From Gracilaria gracilis (lineage: Eukaryota; Rhodophyta; Florideophyceae; Gracilariales; Gracilariaceae): a stretch of DNA of 64,000 bases. The first letter of the stretch is position 1. Every line of letters begins with the position of its first letter. The DNA lies in contig JARGSG010000040.1 of NCBI GenBank assembly GCA_030374805.1, forward strand, positions 310,001 to 374,000, in the 5' to 3' direction. Both the position numbers and the translations under genes were made by a program. Positions 48,601 to 62,300 of this stretch are shown here, in pieces. Under the pieces are notes generated by a model. That model searched no databases. It was not told where the DNA came from and saw nothing but the letters and a program-made list of their open reading frames with translations.

Positions 48601-51600
48601 TACTGCACATGGCATGAAAAAGGGCCTCAGTAGAACCCCCACAAAGTGTTTTGGCGTTTTGAAATGTATGATATTCGCACAAAATTCCATACATGTGCGC
48701 ACATTCTCGCCCATGACGGCAAGGGGCAACCAAGGTGCTCGTTGACTGGCTCGCCAAACTCCAAGGACTGTCCATCGCAAGAGTGGCACTGTCACCGCCC
48801 TTAAAATTAATCAGTCACACTGCGGCTCCCATGTTGCCGCCAATGAACGCGGTCACAGCCGTGGCCCACCCGCTGTGCGTGGAGCCATCTGGTGGTACCT
48901 ATGAATTTTGGAAATGCGGTTCGCCACAAATTACTGCACCCAGCAGCACTGTCGTCGCCCTTGTAAACCACGAGTCACACCGCGTCTCCCATGTTTTTGC
49001 CAAAGAACGCGGTCACAGCCGTGGCCCACCCGCTGTGCGTGAAGCCATTTGCTGGTACATATGAATTTTGAAATGGCGGTTCGACACAACTTACTGCACA
49101 TTGCATGATGAAGGGCCTCAGTAGAACCCCCATAAAGTGTTTTGTCGTTTTGAAATGAATGAAATTCGCACAAAATTCCATACATGTGCGCACATTCTCG
49201 CCCATGACAGCCACGTGCAACCAAGGTGCTCGTTGACTTGCTCGCCAAACTCCAAACACTGTCCATCGCAAGAGCGGCACTGTCGTCGCCCTTGTGATTC
49301 ACGAGTCAAACCGCGTCTCCCATGTTTTTGCCAAAGAACGCGGTCACAGCCGTGGCCCACCCGCTGTGCGTGGAGCCATTTGCTGGTACATATGAATTTT
49401 GGAAGGGCGGTTCGACACAGCTTACTGCACATGGCATGAAAAAGGGCCTCAGTAGAACCCCCACAAAGTGTTTTGGCGTTTTGAAATGTATGAAATTCGC
49501 ACAAAATTCCATACATGTGCGCACATTCTCGCCCATGACAGCCACGTGCAACCAAGGTGTTGGTTGACTTGCTCGCCAAACTCGAAGCACTGTCCATCGC
49601 AAGAGCGGCACTGTCGTCGCCCTTGTGATCCACGAGTCACACCGCGTCTCCCATGTTTTTGCCAAAGAACGCGGTAACAGCCGTGGCCCACCCGCTGTGC
49701 GTGAAGCCATTTGCTGGTACATATGAATTTTGAAATGGCGGTTCGACACAACTTACTGCACATTGCATGATGAAGGGCCTCAGTAGAACCCCCACAAAGT
49801 GTTTTGTCGTTTTGAAATGAATGAAATTCGCACAAAATTCCATACATGTGCGCACATTCTCGCCCATGACAGCCACGTGCAACCAAGGTGTTGGTTGACT
49901 TGCTCGCCAAACTCGAAGCACTGTCCATCGCAAGAGCGGCACTGTCGTCGCCCTTGTGATCCACGAGTCACACCGCGTCTCCCATGTTTTTGCCAAAGAA
50001 CGCGGTAACAGCCGTGGCCCACCCGCTGTGCGTGAAGCCATTTGCTGGTACATATGAATTTTGAAATGGCGGTTCGACACAACTTACTGCACATTGTATG
50101 ATGAAGGGCCTCAGTAGAACCCCCATAAAGTGTTTTGTCGTTTTGAAATGAATGAAATTCGCACAAAATTCCATACATGTGCGCACATTCTCGCCCATGA
50201 CAGCCACGTGCAACCAAGGTGCTCGTTGACTTGCTCGCCAAACTCCAAACACTGTCCATCGCAAGAGCGGCACTGTCGTCGCCCTTGTGATTCACGAGTC
50301 AAACCGCGTCTCCCATGTTTTTGCCAAAGAACGCGGTCACAGCCGTGGCCCACCCGCTGTGCGTGGAGCCATTTGCTGGTACATATGAATTTTGGAAGGG
50401 CGGTTCGACACAGCTTACTGCACATGGCATGAAAAAGGGCCTCAGTAGAACCCCCCACAAAGTGTTTTGGCGTTTTGAAATGTATGAAATTCGCACAAAA
50501 TTCCATACATGTGCGCACATTCTCGCCCATGACAGCCACGTGCAACCAAGGTGTTGGTTGACTTGCTCGCCAAACTCGAAGCACTGTCCATCGCAAGAGC
50601 GGCACTGTCGTCGCCCTTGTGATCCACGAGTCACACCGCGTCTCCCATGTTTTTGCCAAAGAACGCGGTAACAGCCGTGGCCCACCCGCTGTGCGTGAAG
50701 CCATTTGCTGGTACATATGAATTTTGAAATGGCGGTTCGACACAACTTACTGCACATTGCATGATGAAGGGCCTCAGTAGAACCCCCATAAAGTGTTTTG
50801 TCGTTTTGAAATGAATGAAATTCGCACAAAATTCCATACATGTGCGCACATTCTCGCCCATGACAGCCACGTGCAACCAAGGTGCTCGTTGACTTGCTCG
50901 CCAAACTCCAAGCACTGTCCATCGCAAGAGCGGCACTGTCGTCGCCCTTGTGATTCACGAGTCACACCGCGTCTCCCATGTTTTTGCCAAAGAACGCGGT
51001 CACAGCCGTGGCCCACCCGCTGTGCGTGGAGCCATTTGCTGGTACATATGAATTTTGGAAGGGCGGTTCGACACAACTTACTGCACATGGCATGATGAAG
51101 GGTTTCAGTAGAACCCCCACAAAGTGTTTTGGCGTTTTGAAATGAATGAAATTCGCACACAATTCCATACATGTGCGCACATTCTCGCCCATGACAGCCA
51201 CGTACAACCAAGGGGCTCGTTGACTTGCTCGCCAAACTCCAAGCACTGTCCATCGCAAGAGCGGCACTGTCGTCGCCCTTGTGATTCACGAGTCAAACCG
51301 CGTCTCCCATGTTTTCGCCAAAAAACGCGGTCACAGCCGTGGCCCACCCGCTGTGCGTGGAGCCATCTGGTGGTACCTATGAATTTTGGAAATGCGGTTC
51401 GCCACAAATTACTGCACACGGCATGATGAAAGGCCTCAGTGCAGCCCCCACAAAGTGTTTTGGGGTTTTGAAATGAATGAAATTCGCACAAAATTCCATA
51501 CATGTGCGCACATTCTCGCCCATGACAGCCACGGGCAACCAAGGTGCTCGTTGACTGGCTCGCCAAACTCCAAAGACTGTCCTTCGCAAGAGTGGCACTG

Positions 51601-54057
51601 TCGTCGCCCTTAAAATTCATCAGTCACACTGCGGCTCCCATGTTGCCGCCAATGAACGCGGTCACAGCCGTGGCCCACCCGCTGTGCGTCGAGCCATCTG
51701 GTGGTACCTATGAATTTTGGAAATGCGGTTCGCCACAAATTCCTGCACCGAGCAGCACTGTCGTCGCCCTTGTAAATCACGAGTCACACCGCGTCTCCCA
51801 TGTTTTTGCCAAAGAACGCGGTCACAGCCGTGGCCCACCCGCTGTGCGTGGAGCCATTTGCTGGTACATATGAATTTTGGAGGGGCGGTTCGACACAACT
51901 TACTGCACATGGCATGATGGGGGGTTTCAGTAGAACCCCCACAAAGTGTTTTGGCGTTTTGAAATGAATGAAATTCGCACACAATTCCATACATGTGCGC
52001 ACATTCTCGCCCACGACAGCCACGTACAACCAAGATGCTCGTTGACTTGCTCGCCAAACTCCAAGCACTGTCCATCGCAAGAGCGGCACTGTCGTCGCCC
52101 TTGAAACTCACCAGTCACACCGCGTCTTCCATGTTTTTGCCAAAGAACGCGGTCACAGCCGTGGCCCACCCGCTGTGCGTGGAGCCATTTGGTGGTACAT
52201 TTGAATTTTGGAAGGGCGGTTCGACACAGCTTACTGCACATGGCATGAAAAAGGGCCTCAGTAGAACCCCAACAAAGTGTTTTGGCGTTTTGAAATGTAT
52301 GTAATTCGCACAAAATTCCATACATGTGCGCACATTCTCGCCCATGACAGCCACGTGCAACCAAGGGGCTCGTTGACTTGCTCGCCAAACTCCAAGCACT
52401 GTCCATCGCAAGAGCGGCACTGTCGTCGCCCTTGTGATTCACGAGTCACACCGCGTCTCCCATGTTTTCGCCAAAGAACGCGGTCACAGCCGTGGCCCAC
52501 CCGCTGTGCGTGGAGCCATCTGGTGGTACCTATGAATTTTGGAAGGGCGGTTCGCCACAAATTACTGCACATGGCATGATGAAGGGCCTCAGTAGAACCC
52601 CCACAAAGTGTTTTGGGGTTTTGAAATGAATGAAATTCGCACAAAATTCCATACATGTGCGCACATTCTCGCCCATGACAGCCACGGGCAACCAAGGTGC
52701 TCGTTGACTGGCTCGCCAAACTCCAAGGACTGTCCATCGCAAGAGTGGCACTGTCGCCGCCCTTAAAATTAATCAGTCACACTGCGGCTCCCATGTTGCC
52801 GCCAATGAACGCGGTCACAGCCGTGGCCCACCCGCTGTGCGTGGAGCCATCTGGTGGTACCTATGAATTTTGGAAATGCGGTTCGCCACAAATTACTGCA
52901 CCCAGCAGCACTGTCGTCGCCCTTGTAAACCACGAGTCACACCGCGTCTCCCATGTTTTTGCCAAAGAACGCGGTCACAGCCGTGGCCCACCCGCTGTGC
53001 GTGGAGCCATCTGGTGGTACCTATGAATTTTGGAAATGCGGTTCGCCACAAATTCCTGCACCGAGCAGCACTGTCGTCGCCCTTGTAAATCACGAGTCAC
53101 ACCGCGTTTCCCATGTTTTTGCCAAAGAACGCGGTCACAGCCGTGGCCCACCCGCTGTGCGTGGAGCCATTTGGTGGTACATATGAATTTTGGAAGGGCG
53201 GTTCGACACAACTTACTGCACATGGCATGATGAAGGGTTTCAGTAGAACCCCCACAAAGTGTTTTGGCGTTTTGAAATGAATGAAATTCGCACAAAATTC
53301 CATACATGTGCGCACATTCTCGCCCATGACAGCCACGTGCAACCAAGGTGCTCGTTGACTTGCTCGCCAAACTCCAAGCACTGTCCATCGCAAGAGCGGC
53401 ACTGTCGTCGCCCTTGTGATTCACGAGTCACACCGCGTCTCCCATGTTTTTGCCAAAGAACGCGGTCACAGCCGTGGCCCACCCGCTGTGCGTGGAGCCA
53501 TTTGGTGGTACATATGAATTTTGGAAGGGCGGTTCGACACAACTTACTGCACATGGCATGATGAAGGGTTTCAGTAGAACCTCCACAAAGTGTTTTGGCG
53601 TTTTGAAATGTATGAAATTCGCACAAAATTCCATACATGTGCGCACATTCTCGCCCATGACAGCCACGTGCAACCAAGGTGCTCGTTGACTTGCTCGCCA
53701 AACTCCAAGCACTGTCCTTCGCAAGAGCGGCACTGTCGTCGCCCTTGAAACTCACCAGTCACACCGCGTCTTCCATGTTTTTGCCAAAGAACGCGGTCAC
53801 AGCCGTGGCCCACCCGCTGTGCGTGGAGCCATCTGGTGGTACCTATGAATTTTGGAAATGCGGTTCCCCAAAGGTTACTGAACACGGCATGATGAACGGC
53901 CTCAGTGGAGCCCCCCCAAAGTGTTTTGGCGTTTTGAAATGTGTGAAATTCGCACAAGATTCCATACATGTGCGCACATTCTCGCCCATGACAGCCATGT
54001 GCAACCAAGGGGCTCGTTGACTTGCTCGCCAAACTCCAAGCACTGTCCTTCGCAAGA
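33666..54057 (+). repeat. Satellite family 1: tandem array of 331-bp units and 160-bp short units, 20.4 kb
   Basis: The array begins at GCGCCCTTGAAACTC and runs without interruption to 54057. The common unit is 331 bp; for example the segment GAATTTTGGAA recurs every 331 bp through 34.7-36.0 kb. A second form lacks 171 bp: after TTACTGCAC it goes straight to CCGAGCAGCACTGTCG (or CCCAGCAGC), leaving 160 bp. By eye there are about 22 short units, and 51 x 331 + 22 x 160 = 20401, close to the array length of 20392. Sequence variants (for example TTGCCGCCAATGAA versus TTTTTGCCAAAGAA) define subtypes. All open frames here are by-products of a unit not divisible by three. Confidence 0.97.
38965..44500 (+). 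repeat. 1313-bp higher-order repeat within satellite 1
   Basis: The same marked short-unit region recurs at 38965, 40278, 41591, 42906 and 44219, steps of 1313, 1313, 1315 and 1313 bp. 1313 equals three 331-bp plus two 160-bp units. Related but unequal spacings continue to 53 kb (2797 = 7 x 331 + 3 x 160; 1153 = 3 x 331 + 160). Confidence 0.85.
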
Positions 54058-57028
54058 GCAGCATTAAATGGGAGAATATGTACGGCTTGCGTTTAGGAAT
54101 CCGTGTTAACAAAACACAAAATTCATAGGTACCACCACACACACAGCGAAAATGGGAGGAGAGAGAGCTGTATGATGGAGAAAGCAAGTCGTCCATTCCG
54201 CTTACAGGATTTTTTCGAGGTGGTGTTGGTAGCAAAGGTTTGACAGAATTGTGTGTAGCAGTACAGAGCGGTATGTAGGCGGCGCTTCGAAAATTGAAAA
54301 ATGGGCGTGAATTCGTGCACATGTAACAGACTTGGTTCATATTTGCACACCATCCATTGTGCTCAAATTGACCAGAGCGCCATTAAATGGGAGAATATGT
54401 ACGGCTTGCGTTTAGGAATCCGTGTTAACAAAACACAAAATTCATAGGCACCAGCAAATACACAGCGAAAATGGGAGGGGAGAGAGCTGTATGACGGAGA
54501 GAGCGAGTGGTCCATTGTGGTTACTGAATGTTAACGAGGCGGTTTCGGTAGCAAAGGTTTGACAGAATTGTGTGTAGCAGTACAGAGCGGTATGTAGGCG
54601 GCGCTTCGAAATTTGAAAAATGGGCGTGAATTCGTGCACATGTAACAGACTTGTTTCATATTTGCACACCATCCATTGTGCTCAAATTGACCAGGCGCCC
54701 GTTTGAAAAATGGGCGTGAATTGATGCACATGTAACAAACTTGGTTTACATTTGCCCAACATACAATGTGTTGAAAGTGACAAGAGGGCGATTAAATGAG
54801 AGAATATGTATGGCTCCCGATTAGGAATCCGTGTCAACCAAACACAAAATTCATAGGCACCAGCAAATACACAGCGAAAATGGGAGGGGAGAGAGCTGTA
54901 TGACGGAGAGAGCGAGTGGCCCATTGCGGTTACTGAATGATTGCGAGGCGGTTTTGGTAGCAAGGGTTGGACACAATTGTGTGTAGCAGTACAGATCGGT
55001 ATGTAGGCGGCGCACCGAAAATTGAAAAATGGGCGTGAATTCATGAACATGTAACAAACTTGGTTTACATTGGCCCAACATCCAATGTGTTTAAAGTGAC
55101 GAGAGGGCCATTAAATGAGAGAATATGTACGGCTCGCGGTTAGGAATCCGTGTCAACCCAACACAAAATTCAAAGGCACCAGCAAATACACAGCGAAAAT
55201 GGGATGGGAGAGAGCTGTATGACGGAGAGAGCGAGTGGTCCATTGCGGTCACTGAAGGATTTCGAGGCGGTGTTGGTAGCAAAGGTTTGACAGAATTGTG
55301 TGTAGCAGTACAGAGCGGTATGTAGGCGGCGCTTCGAAATTTGAAAAATGGGCGTGAATTCGTGCACATGTAACAGACTTGGTTCATATTTGCACACCAT
55401 CCATTGTGCTCAAATTGACCAGAGCGCCATTAAATGGGAGAATATGTACGGCTTGCGTTTAGGAATCCGTGTTAACAAAACACAAAATTCATAGGTACCA
55501 CTGAATGATTGCGAGGCGGTTTTGGTAGCAAAGGTTGGACACAATTGTGTGTAGCAGTACAGACCAGTAGGTAGGCGGCGCACAGAAAATTGAAAAATGG
55601 GCGTGAATTCATGAAGATGTAACAAACTTGGTTTACATTGGCCCAACATCCAATGTATTTAAAGTGACGAGAGGGCCATTAAATGAGAGAATATGTACGG
55701 CTCGCGGTTAGGAATCCGTGTCAACCAAACACAAAATTCATAGGCACCAGCAAATACACAGCGAAAATGGGAGGGGAGAGAGCTGTATGACGGAGAGAGC
55801 GAGTGGTCCATTGCGGTTACTGAATGATTGCGAGGCGGTTTGGTAGCAAAGGTTTGACAGAATTGTGTGTAGCAGTACAGAGCGGTATGTAGGCGGCGCT
55901 TCGAAATTTGAAAAATGGGCGTGAATTCGTGCACATGTAACAGACTTGGTTCATATTTGCACACCATCCATTGTGCTCAAATTGACCAGACGCCCGTTTG
56001 AAAAATGGGCGTGAATTGATGCACATGTAACAAACTTGGTTTACATTTGCCCAACATACAATGTGTTGAAAGTGACGAGAGGGCGATTAAATGAGAGAAT
56101 ATGTATGGCTCGTGGTTAGGAATCCGTGTCAACCCAACACAAAATTCATAGGCACCAGCAAATACACAGCGAAAATGGGAGGGGAGAGAGCTGTATGACG
56201 GAGAGAGCGAGTGGCCCATTGCGGTTACTGAATGATTGCGAGGCGGTTTTGGTAGCAAAGGTTGGACACAATTGTGTGTAGCAGTACAGATCGGTATGTA
56301 GGCGGCGCACCGAAAATTGAAAAATGGGCGTGAATTCATGAACATGTAACAAACTTGGTTTACATTGGCCCAACATCCAATGTGTTTAAAGTGACGAGAG
56401 GGCCATTAAATGAGAGAATATGTACGGCTCGCGGTTAGGAATCCGTGTCAACCCAACACAAAATTCAAAGGCACCAGAAAATACACAGCGAAAATGGGAT
56501 GGGAGAGAGCTGTATGACGGAGAGAGCGAGTGGTCCATTGCGGTCACTGAAGGATTAACGAGGCGGTGTTCGGTAGCAAAGGTTTGACAGAATTGTGTGT
56601 AGCAGTACAGAGCGGTATGTAGGCGGCGCTTCGAAAATTGAAAAATGGGCGTGAATTCGTGCACATGTAACAGACTTGGTTCATATTTGCACACCATCCA
56701 TTGTGCTCAAATTGACCAGAGCGCCATTAAATGGGAGAATATGTACGGCTTGCGTTTAGGAATCCGTGTTAACAAAACACAAAATTCATAGGTACCACCA
56801 CACACACAGCGAAAATGGGAGGAGAGAGAGCTGTATGACGGAGTGAGCGAGTGGTCCATTGCGGTCACTGAAGGATTATTTCGAGGTGGTGTTGGTAGCA
56901 AAGGTTTGACAGAATTGTGTGTAGCAGTACAGAGCGGTATGTAGGCGGCGCTTCGAAAATTGAAAAATGGGCGTGAATTCGTGCACATGTAACAGACTTG
57001 GTTCATATTTGCACACCATCCATTGTGC

Positions 57029-58942
57029 TCAAATTGACCAGAGCGCCATTAAATGGGAGAATATGTACGGCTTGCGTTTAGGAATCCGTGTTAACAAAAC
57101 ACAAAATTCATAGGTACCACCACACACACAGCGAAAATGGGAGGAGAGAGAGCTGTATGACGGAGTGAGCGAGTGGTCCATTGCGGTCACTGAAGGATTT
57201 CGAGGTGGTGTTGGTAGCAAAGGTTTGACAGAATTGTGTGTAGCAGTACAGAGCGGTATGTAGGCGGCGCTTCGAAAATTGAAAAATGGGCGTGAATTCG
57301 TGCACATGTAACAGACTTGGTTCATATTTGCACACCATCCATTGTGCTCAAATTGACCAGAGCGCCATTAAATGAGAGAATATGTACGGCTTGCGTTTAG
57401 GAATCCGTGTTAACAAAACACAAAATTCATAGGTACCACCACACACACAGCGAAAATGGGAGGAGAGAGAGCTGTATGACGGAGTGAGCGAGTGGTCCAT
57501 TGCGGTCACTGAAGGATTTCGAGGTGGTGTTGGTAGCAAAGGTTTGACAGAATTGTGTGTAGCAGTACAGAGCGGTATGTAGGCGGCGCTTCGAAAATTG
57601 AAAAATGGGCGTGAATTCGTGCACATGTAACAGACTTGGTTCATATTTGCACACCATCCATTGTGCTCAAATTGACCAGAGCGCCATTAAATGGGAGAAT
57701 ATGTACGGCTTGCGTTTAGGAATCCGTGTTAACAAAACACAAAATTCATAGGTACCACCACACACACAGCGAAAATGGGAGGAGAGAGAGCTGTATGACG
57801 GAGTGAGCGAGTGGTCCATTGCGGTCACTGAAGGATTTCGAGGTGGTGTTGGTAGCAAAGGTTTGACAGAATTGTGTGTAGCAGTACAGAGCGGTATGTA
57901 GGCGGCGCTTCGAAAATTGAAAAATGGGCGTGAATTCGTGCACATGTAACAGACTTGGTTCATATTTGCACACCATCCATTGTGCTCAAATTGACCAGAG
58001 CGCCATTAAATGGGAGAATATGTACGGCTTGCGTTTAGGAATCCGTGTTAACAAAACACAAAATTCATAGGTACCACCACACACACAGCGAAAATGGGAG
58101 GAGAGAGAGCTGTATGACGGAGTGAGCGAGTGGTCCATTGCGGTCACTGAAGGATTTCGAGGTGGTGTTGGTAGCAAAGGTTTGACAGAATTGTGTGTAG
58201 CAGTACAGAGCGGTATGTAGGCGGCGCTTCGAAAATTGAAAAATGGGCGTGAATTCGTGCACATGTAACAGACTTGGTTCATATTTGCACACCATCCATT
58301 GTGCTCAAATTGACCAGAGCGCCATTAAATGGGAGAATATGTACGGCTTGCGTTTAGGAATCCGTGTTAACAAAACACAAAATTCATAGGTACCACCACA
58401 CACACAGCGAAAATGGGAGGAGAGAGAGCTGTATGACGGAGTGAGCGAGTGGTCCATTGCGGTCACTGAAGGATTTCGAGGTGGTGTTGGTAGCAAAGGT
58501 TTGACAGAATTGTGTGTAGCAGTACAGAGCGGTATGTAGGCGGCGCTTCGAAAATTGAAAAATGGGCGTGAATTCGTGCACATGTAACAGACTTGGTTCA
58601 TATTTGCACACCATCCATTGTGCTCAAATTGACCAGAGCGCCATTAAATGGGAGAATATGTACGGCTTGCGTTTAGGAATCCGTGTTAACAAAACACAAA
58701 ATTCATAGGTACCACCACACACACAGCGAAAATGGGAGGAGAGAGAGCTGTATGACGGAGTGAGCGAGTGGTCCATTGCGGTCACTGAAGGATTTCGAGG
58801 TGGTGTTGGTAGCAAAGGTTTGACAGAATTGTGTGTAGCAGTACAGAGCGGTATGTAGGCGGCGCTTCGAAAATTGAAAAATGGGCGTGAATTCGTGCAC
58901 ATGTAACAGACTTGGTTCATATTTGCACACCATCCATTGTGC
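57029..58942 (-). repeat. Block of six near-identical 319-bp units
   Basis: Units at 57049, 57368, 57687, 58006, 58325 and 58644 are spaced exactly 319 bp and appear identical apart from an isolated change (AATGAGAG instead of AATGGGAG at 57368). This is far less variation than elsewhere in either array. Confidence 0.9.
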
Positions 58943-59270
58943 TCAAATTGACCAGAGCGCCATTAAATGGGAGAATATGTACGGCTTGCGTTTAGGAATC
59001 CGTGTTAACAAAACACAAAATTCATAGGTACCACCACACACACAGCGAAAATGGGAGGAGAGAGAGCTGTATGACGGAGAGAGCGAGTGGTCCATTGCGG
59101 TCACTGAAGGATTTCGAGGTGGTGTTGGTAGCAAAGGTTTGACAGAATTGTGTGTAGCAGTACAGAGCGGTATGTAGGCGGCGCTTCGAAAATTGAAAAA
59201 TGGGCGTGAATTCGTGCACATGTAACAGACTTGGTTCATATTTGCACACCATCCATTGTGCTCAAATTGA

Positions 59271-59361
59271 CCAGACGCCCGTTTGAAAAATGGGCGTGAA
59301 TTGATGCACATGTAACAAACTTGGTTTACATTTGCCCAACATACAATGTGTTGAAAGTGAC
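59271..59361. repeat. Example of the ~90-bp extra segment of the 409-bp variant
   Basis: The extra segment repeats the GAAAAATGGGCGTGAATT...CAAATTGACC end of the unit and thus adds a second copy of box B. Its start ACGCCCGTTT pairs with AAATGGGCGT (9 of 10, one G-T) across a GAA loop. Similar segments occur near 54690, 55985, 60005, 60730, 61790, 62200 and 62910. Confidence 0.8.
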
Positions 59362-62300
59362 GAGAGGGCGATTAAATGAGAGAATATGTATGGCTCGCGG
59401 TTAGGAATCCTTGTCAACCAAACACAAAATTCATAGGCACCAGCAAATACACAGCGAAAATGGGAGGGGAGAGAGCTGTATGACGGAGAGAGCGAGTGGC
59501 CCATTGCGGTTACTGAATGATTGCGAGGCGGTTTTGGTAGCAAAGGTTGGACACAATTGTGTGTAGCAGTACAGAGCGGTATGTAGGCGGCGCACCGAAA
59601 ATTGAAAAATGGGCGTGAATTCATGAACATGTAACAAACTTGGTTTACATTGGCCCAACATCCAATGTGTTTAAAGTGACGAGAGGGCCATTAAATGAGA
59701 GAATATGTACGGCTCGCGGTTAGGAATCCGTGTCAACCCAACACAAAATTCATAGGCACCAGCAAATACACAGCGAAAATGGGAGGGGAGAGAGCTGTAT
59801 GACGGAGAGAGCGAGTGGTCCATTGCGGTTACTGAATGATTACGAGGCGGTTTCGGTAGCAAAGGTTTGACAGAATTGTGTGTAGCAGTACAGAGCGGTA
59901 TGTAGGCGGCGCTTCGAAATTTGAAAAATGGGCGTGAATTCGTGCACATGTAACAGACTTGGTTCATATTTGCACACCATCCATTGTGCTCAAATTGACC
60001 AGACGCGCCGTTTGAAAAATGGGCGTGAATATGATGCACGTAACAATCCTTGGTTTACATTTGCACAACATACAATGTGTTGAAAGTGACAAGAGGGCGA
60101 TTAAATGAGAGAATATGTATGGCTCGCGGTTAGGAATCCGTGTCAACCAAACACAAAATTCATAGGCACCAGCAAATACACAGCGAAAATGGGAGGGAGA
60201 GAGCTGTATGACGGAGAGAGCGAGTGGTCCATTGCGGTTACTGAATGATTGCGAGGCGGTTTTGGTAGCAAAGGTTGGACACAATTGTGTGTAGCAGTAC
60301 AGACCGGTATGTAGGCGGCGCACCGAAAATTGAAAAATGGGCGTGAATTGATGCACATGTAACAAACTTGGTTTACATTTGCACAACATCCAATGTGTTG
60401 AAAGTGACGAGAGGGCGATTAAATGAGAGAATAAGTATGGCTCGCAGTTATGAATCCGTGTGAACCAAACACAAAATTCATAGGCACCAGCAAATACACA
60501 GCGAAAATGGGAGGGGAGAGAGCTGTATGACGGAGAGAGCGAGTGGTCCATTGCGGTCACTGAAGGATTTCGAGGCGGTGTTGGTAGCAAAGGTTTGACA
60601 GAATTGTGTGTAGCAGTACAGAGCGGTATGTAGGCGGCGCACCGAAAATTGGAAAATGGGCGTGAATTCGTGCACATGTAACAGACTTGGTTCATATTTG
60701 CACACCATCCATTGTGCTCAAATTGACCAGACGCCCGTTTGAAAAATGGGCGTGAATTGATGCACATGTAACAAACTTGGTTTACATTTGCGCAACATAC
60801 AATGTGTTGAAAGTGACGAGAGGGCGATTAAATGAGAGAATATGTATGGCTCGCGGTTAGGAATCCTTGTCAACCAAACACAAAATTCATAGGCACCAGC
60901 AAATACACAGCGAAAATGGGAGGAGAGAGAGCTGTATGACGGAGAGAGCGAGTGGCCCATTGCGGTTACTGAATGATTTCGAGGCGGTGTTGGTAGCAAA
61001 GGTTGGACAGAATTGTGTGTAGCAGTACAGAGCGGTATGTAGGCGGCGCTTCGAAAATTGAAAAATGGGCGTGAATTCGTGCACATGTAACAGACTTGGT
61101 TCATATTTGCACACCATCCAATTGAAAGTGCTCAAATTGACCACGAGAGGGCCATTAAATGAGAGAATATGTACGGCTCGCGGTTAGGAATCCGTGTCAA
61201 CCCAAACACAAAATTCGATAGGCACCAGCAAATACACAGCGAAAATGGGAGGGGAGAGAGCTGTATGACGGAGAGAGCGAGTAGTCCATTGCGGTTACTG
61301 AATGATTAACGAGGCGGTTCTGGTAGCAAAGGTTTGACAGAATTGTGTGTAGCAGTACAGAGCGGTATGTAGGCGGCGCTTCGAAAATTGAAAAATGGGC
61401 GTGAATTCGTGCACATGTAACAGACTTGGTTCATATTTGCACACCATCCATTGTGCTCAAATTGACCAGAGCGCCATTAAATGGGAGAATATGTACGGCT
61501 TGCGTTTAGGAATCCGTGTTAACAAAACACAAAATTCATAGGTACCACCACACACACAGCGAAAATGGGAGGAGAGAGAGCTGTATGACGGAGTGAGCGA
61601 GTGGTCCATTGCGGTCACTGAAAGATTTCGAGGTGGTGTTGGTAGCAAAGGTTTGACAGAATTGTGTGTAGCAGTACAGAGCGGTATGTAGGCGGCGCTT
61701 CGAAAATTGAAAAATGGGCGTGAATTCGTGCACATGTAACAGACTTGGTTCATATTTGCACACCATCCATTGTGCTCAAATTGACCAGACGCCTGTTTGA
61801 AAAATGGGCGTGAATTGATGCACATGTAACAAACTTGGTTTACATTTGCAGCAAATACAATGTGTTGAAAGTGAAACAGGGCGAAAATGAGAGAATCATG
61901 TAGGCTCGCATTGCGTTAGGAATCCGTGTGGTAACCAAACACGAAATTCATGCACCAGCAGACACAGCGTATGACGGAGGGGAGAGAGCTGTATGACGGA
62001 GTGAGCGAGTGGTCCATTGCGGTCACTGAAGGATTTCGAGGTGGTGTTGGTAGCAAAGGTTTGACAGAATTGTGTGTAGCAGTACAGAGCGGTATGTAGG
62101 CGGCGCTTCGAAAATTGAAAAATGGGCGTGAATTCGTGCACATGTAACAGACTTGGTTCATATTTGCACACCATCCATTGTGCTCAAATTGACCAGACGC
62201 CCGTTTGAAAAATGGGCGTGAATTGATGCACATGTAACAAACTTGGTTTACATTTGCACAACATACAATGTGTTGAAAGTGACAAGAGGGCGATTAAATG

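Noticed and set aside
33654-54053. Many overlapping open frames of 60-280 codons on both strands in satellite 1
   Set aside because: They recur with the repeat unit, exist in several frames at once, shift frame each unit (331 is not divisible by three) and carry no domain. They are by-products of a stop-poor tandem repeat.
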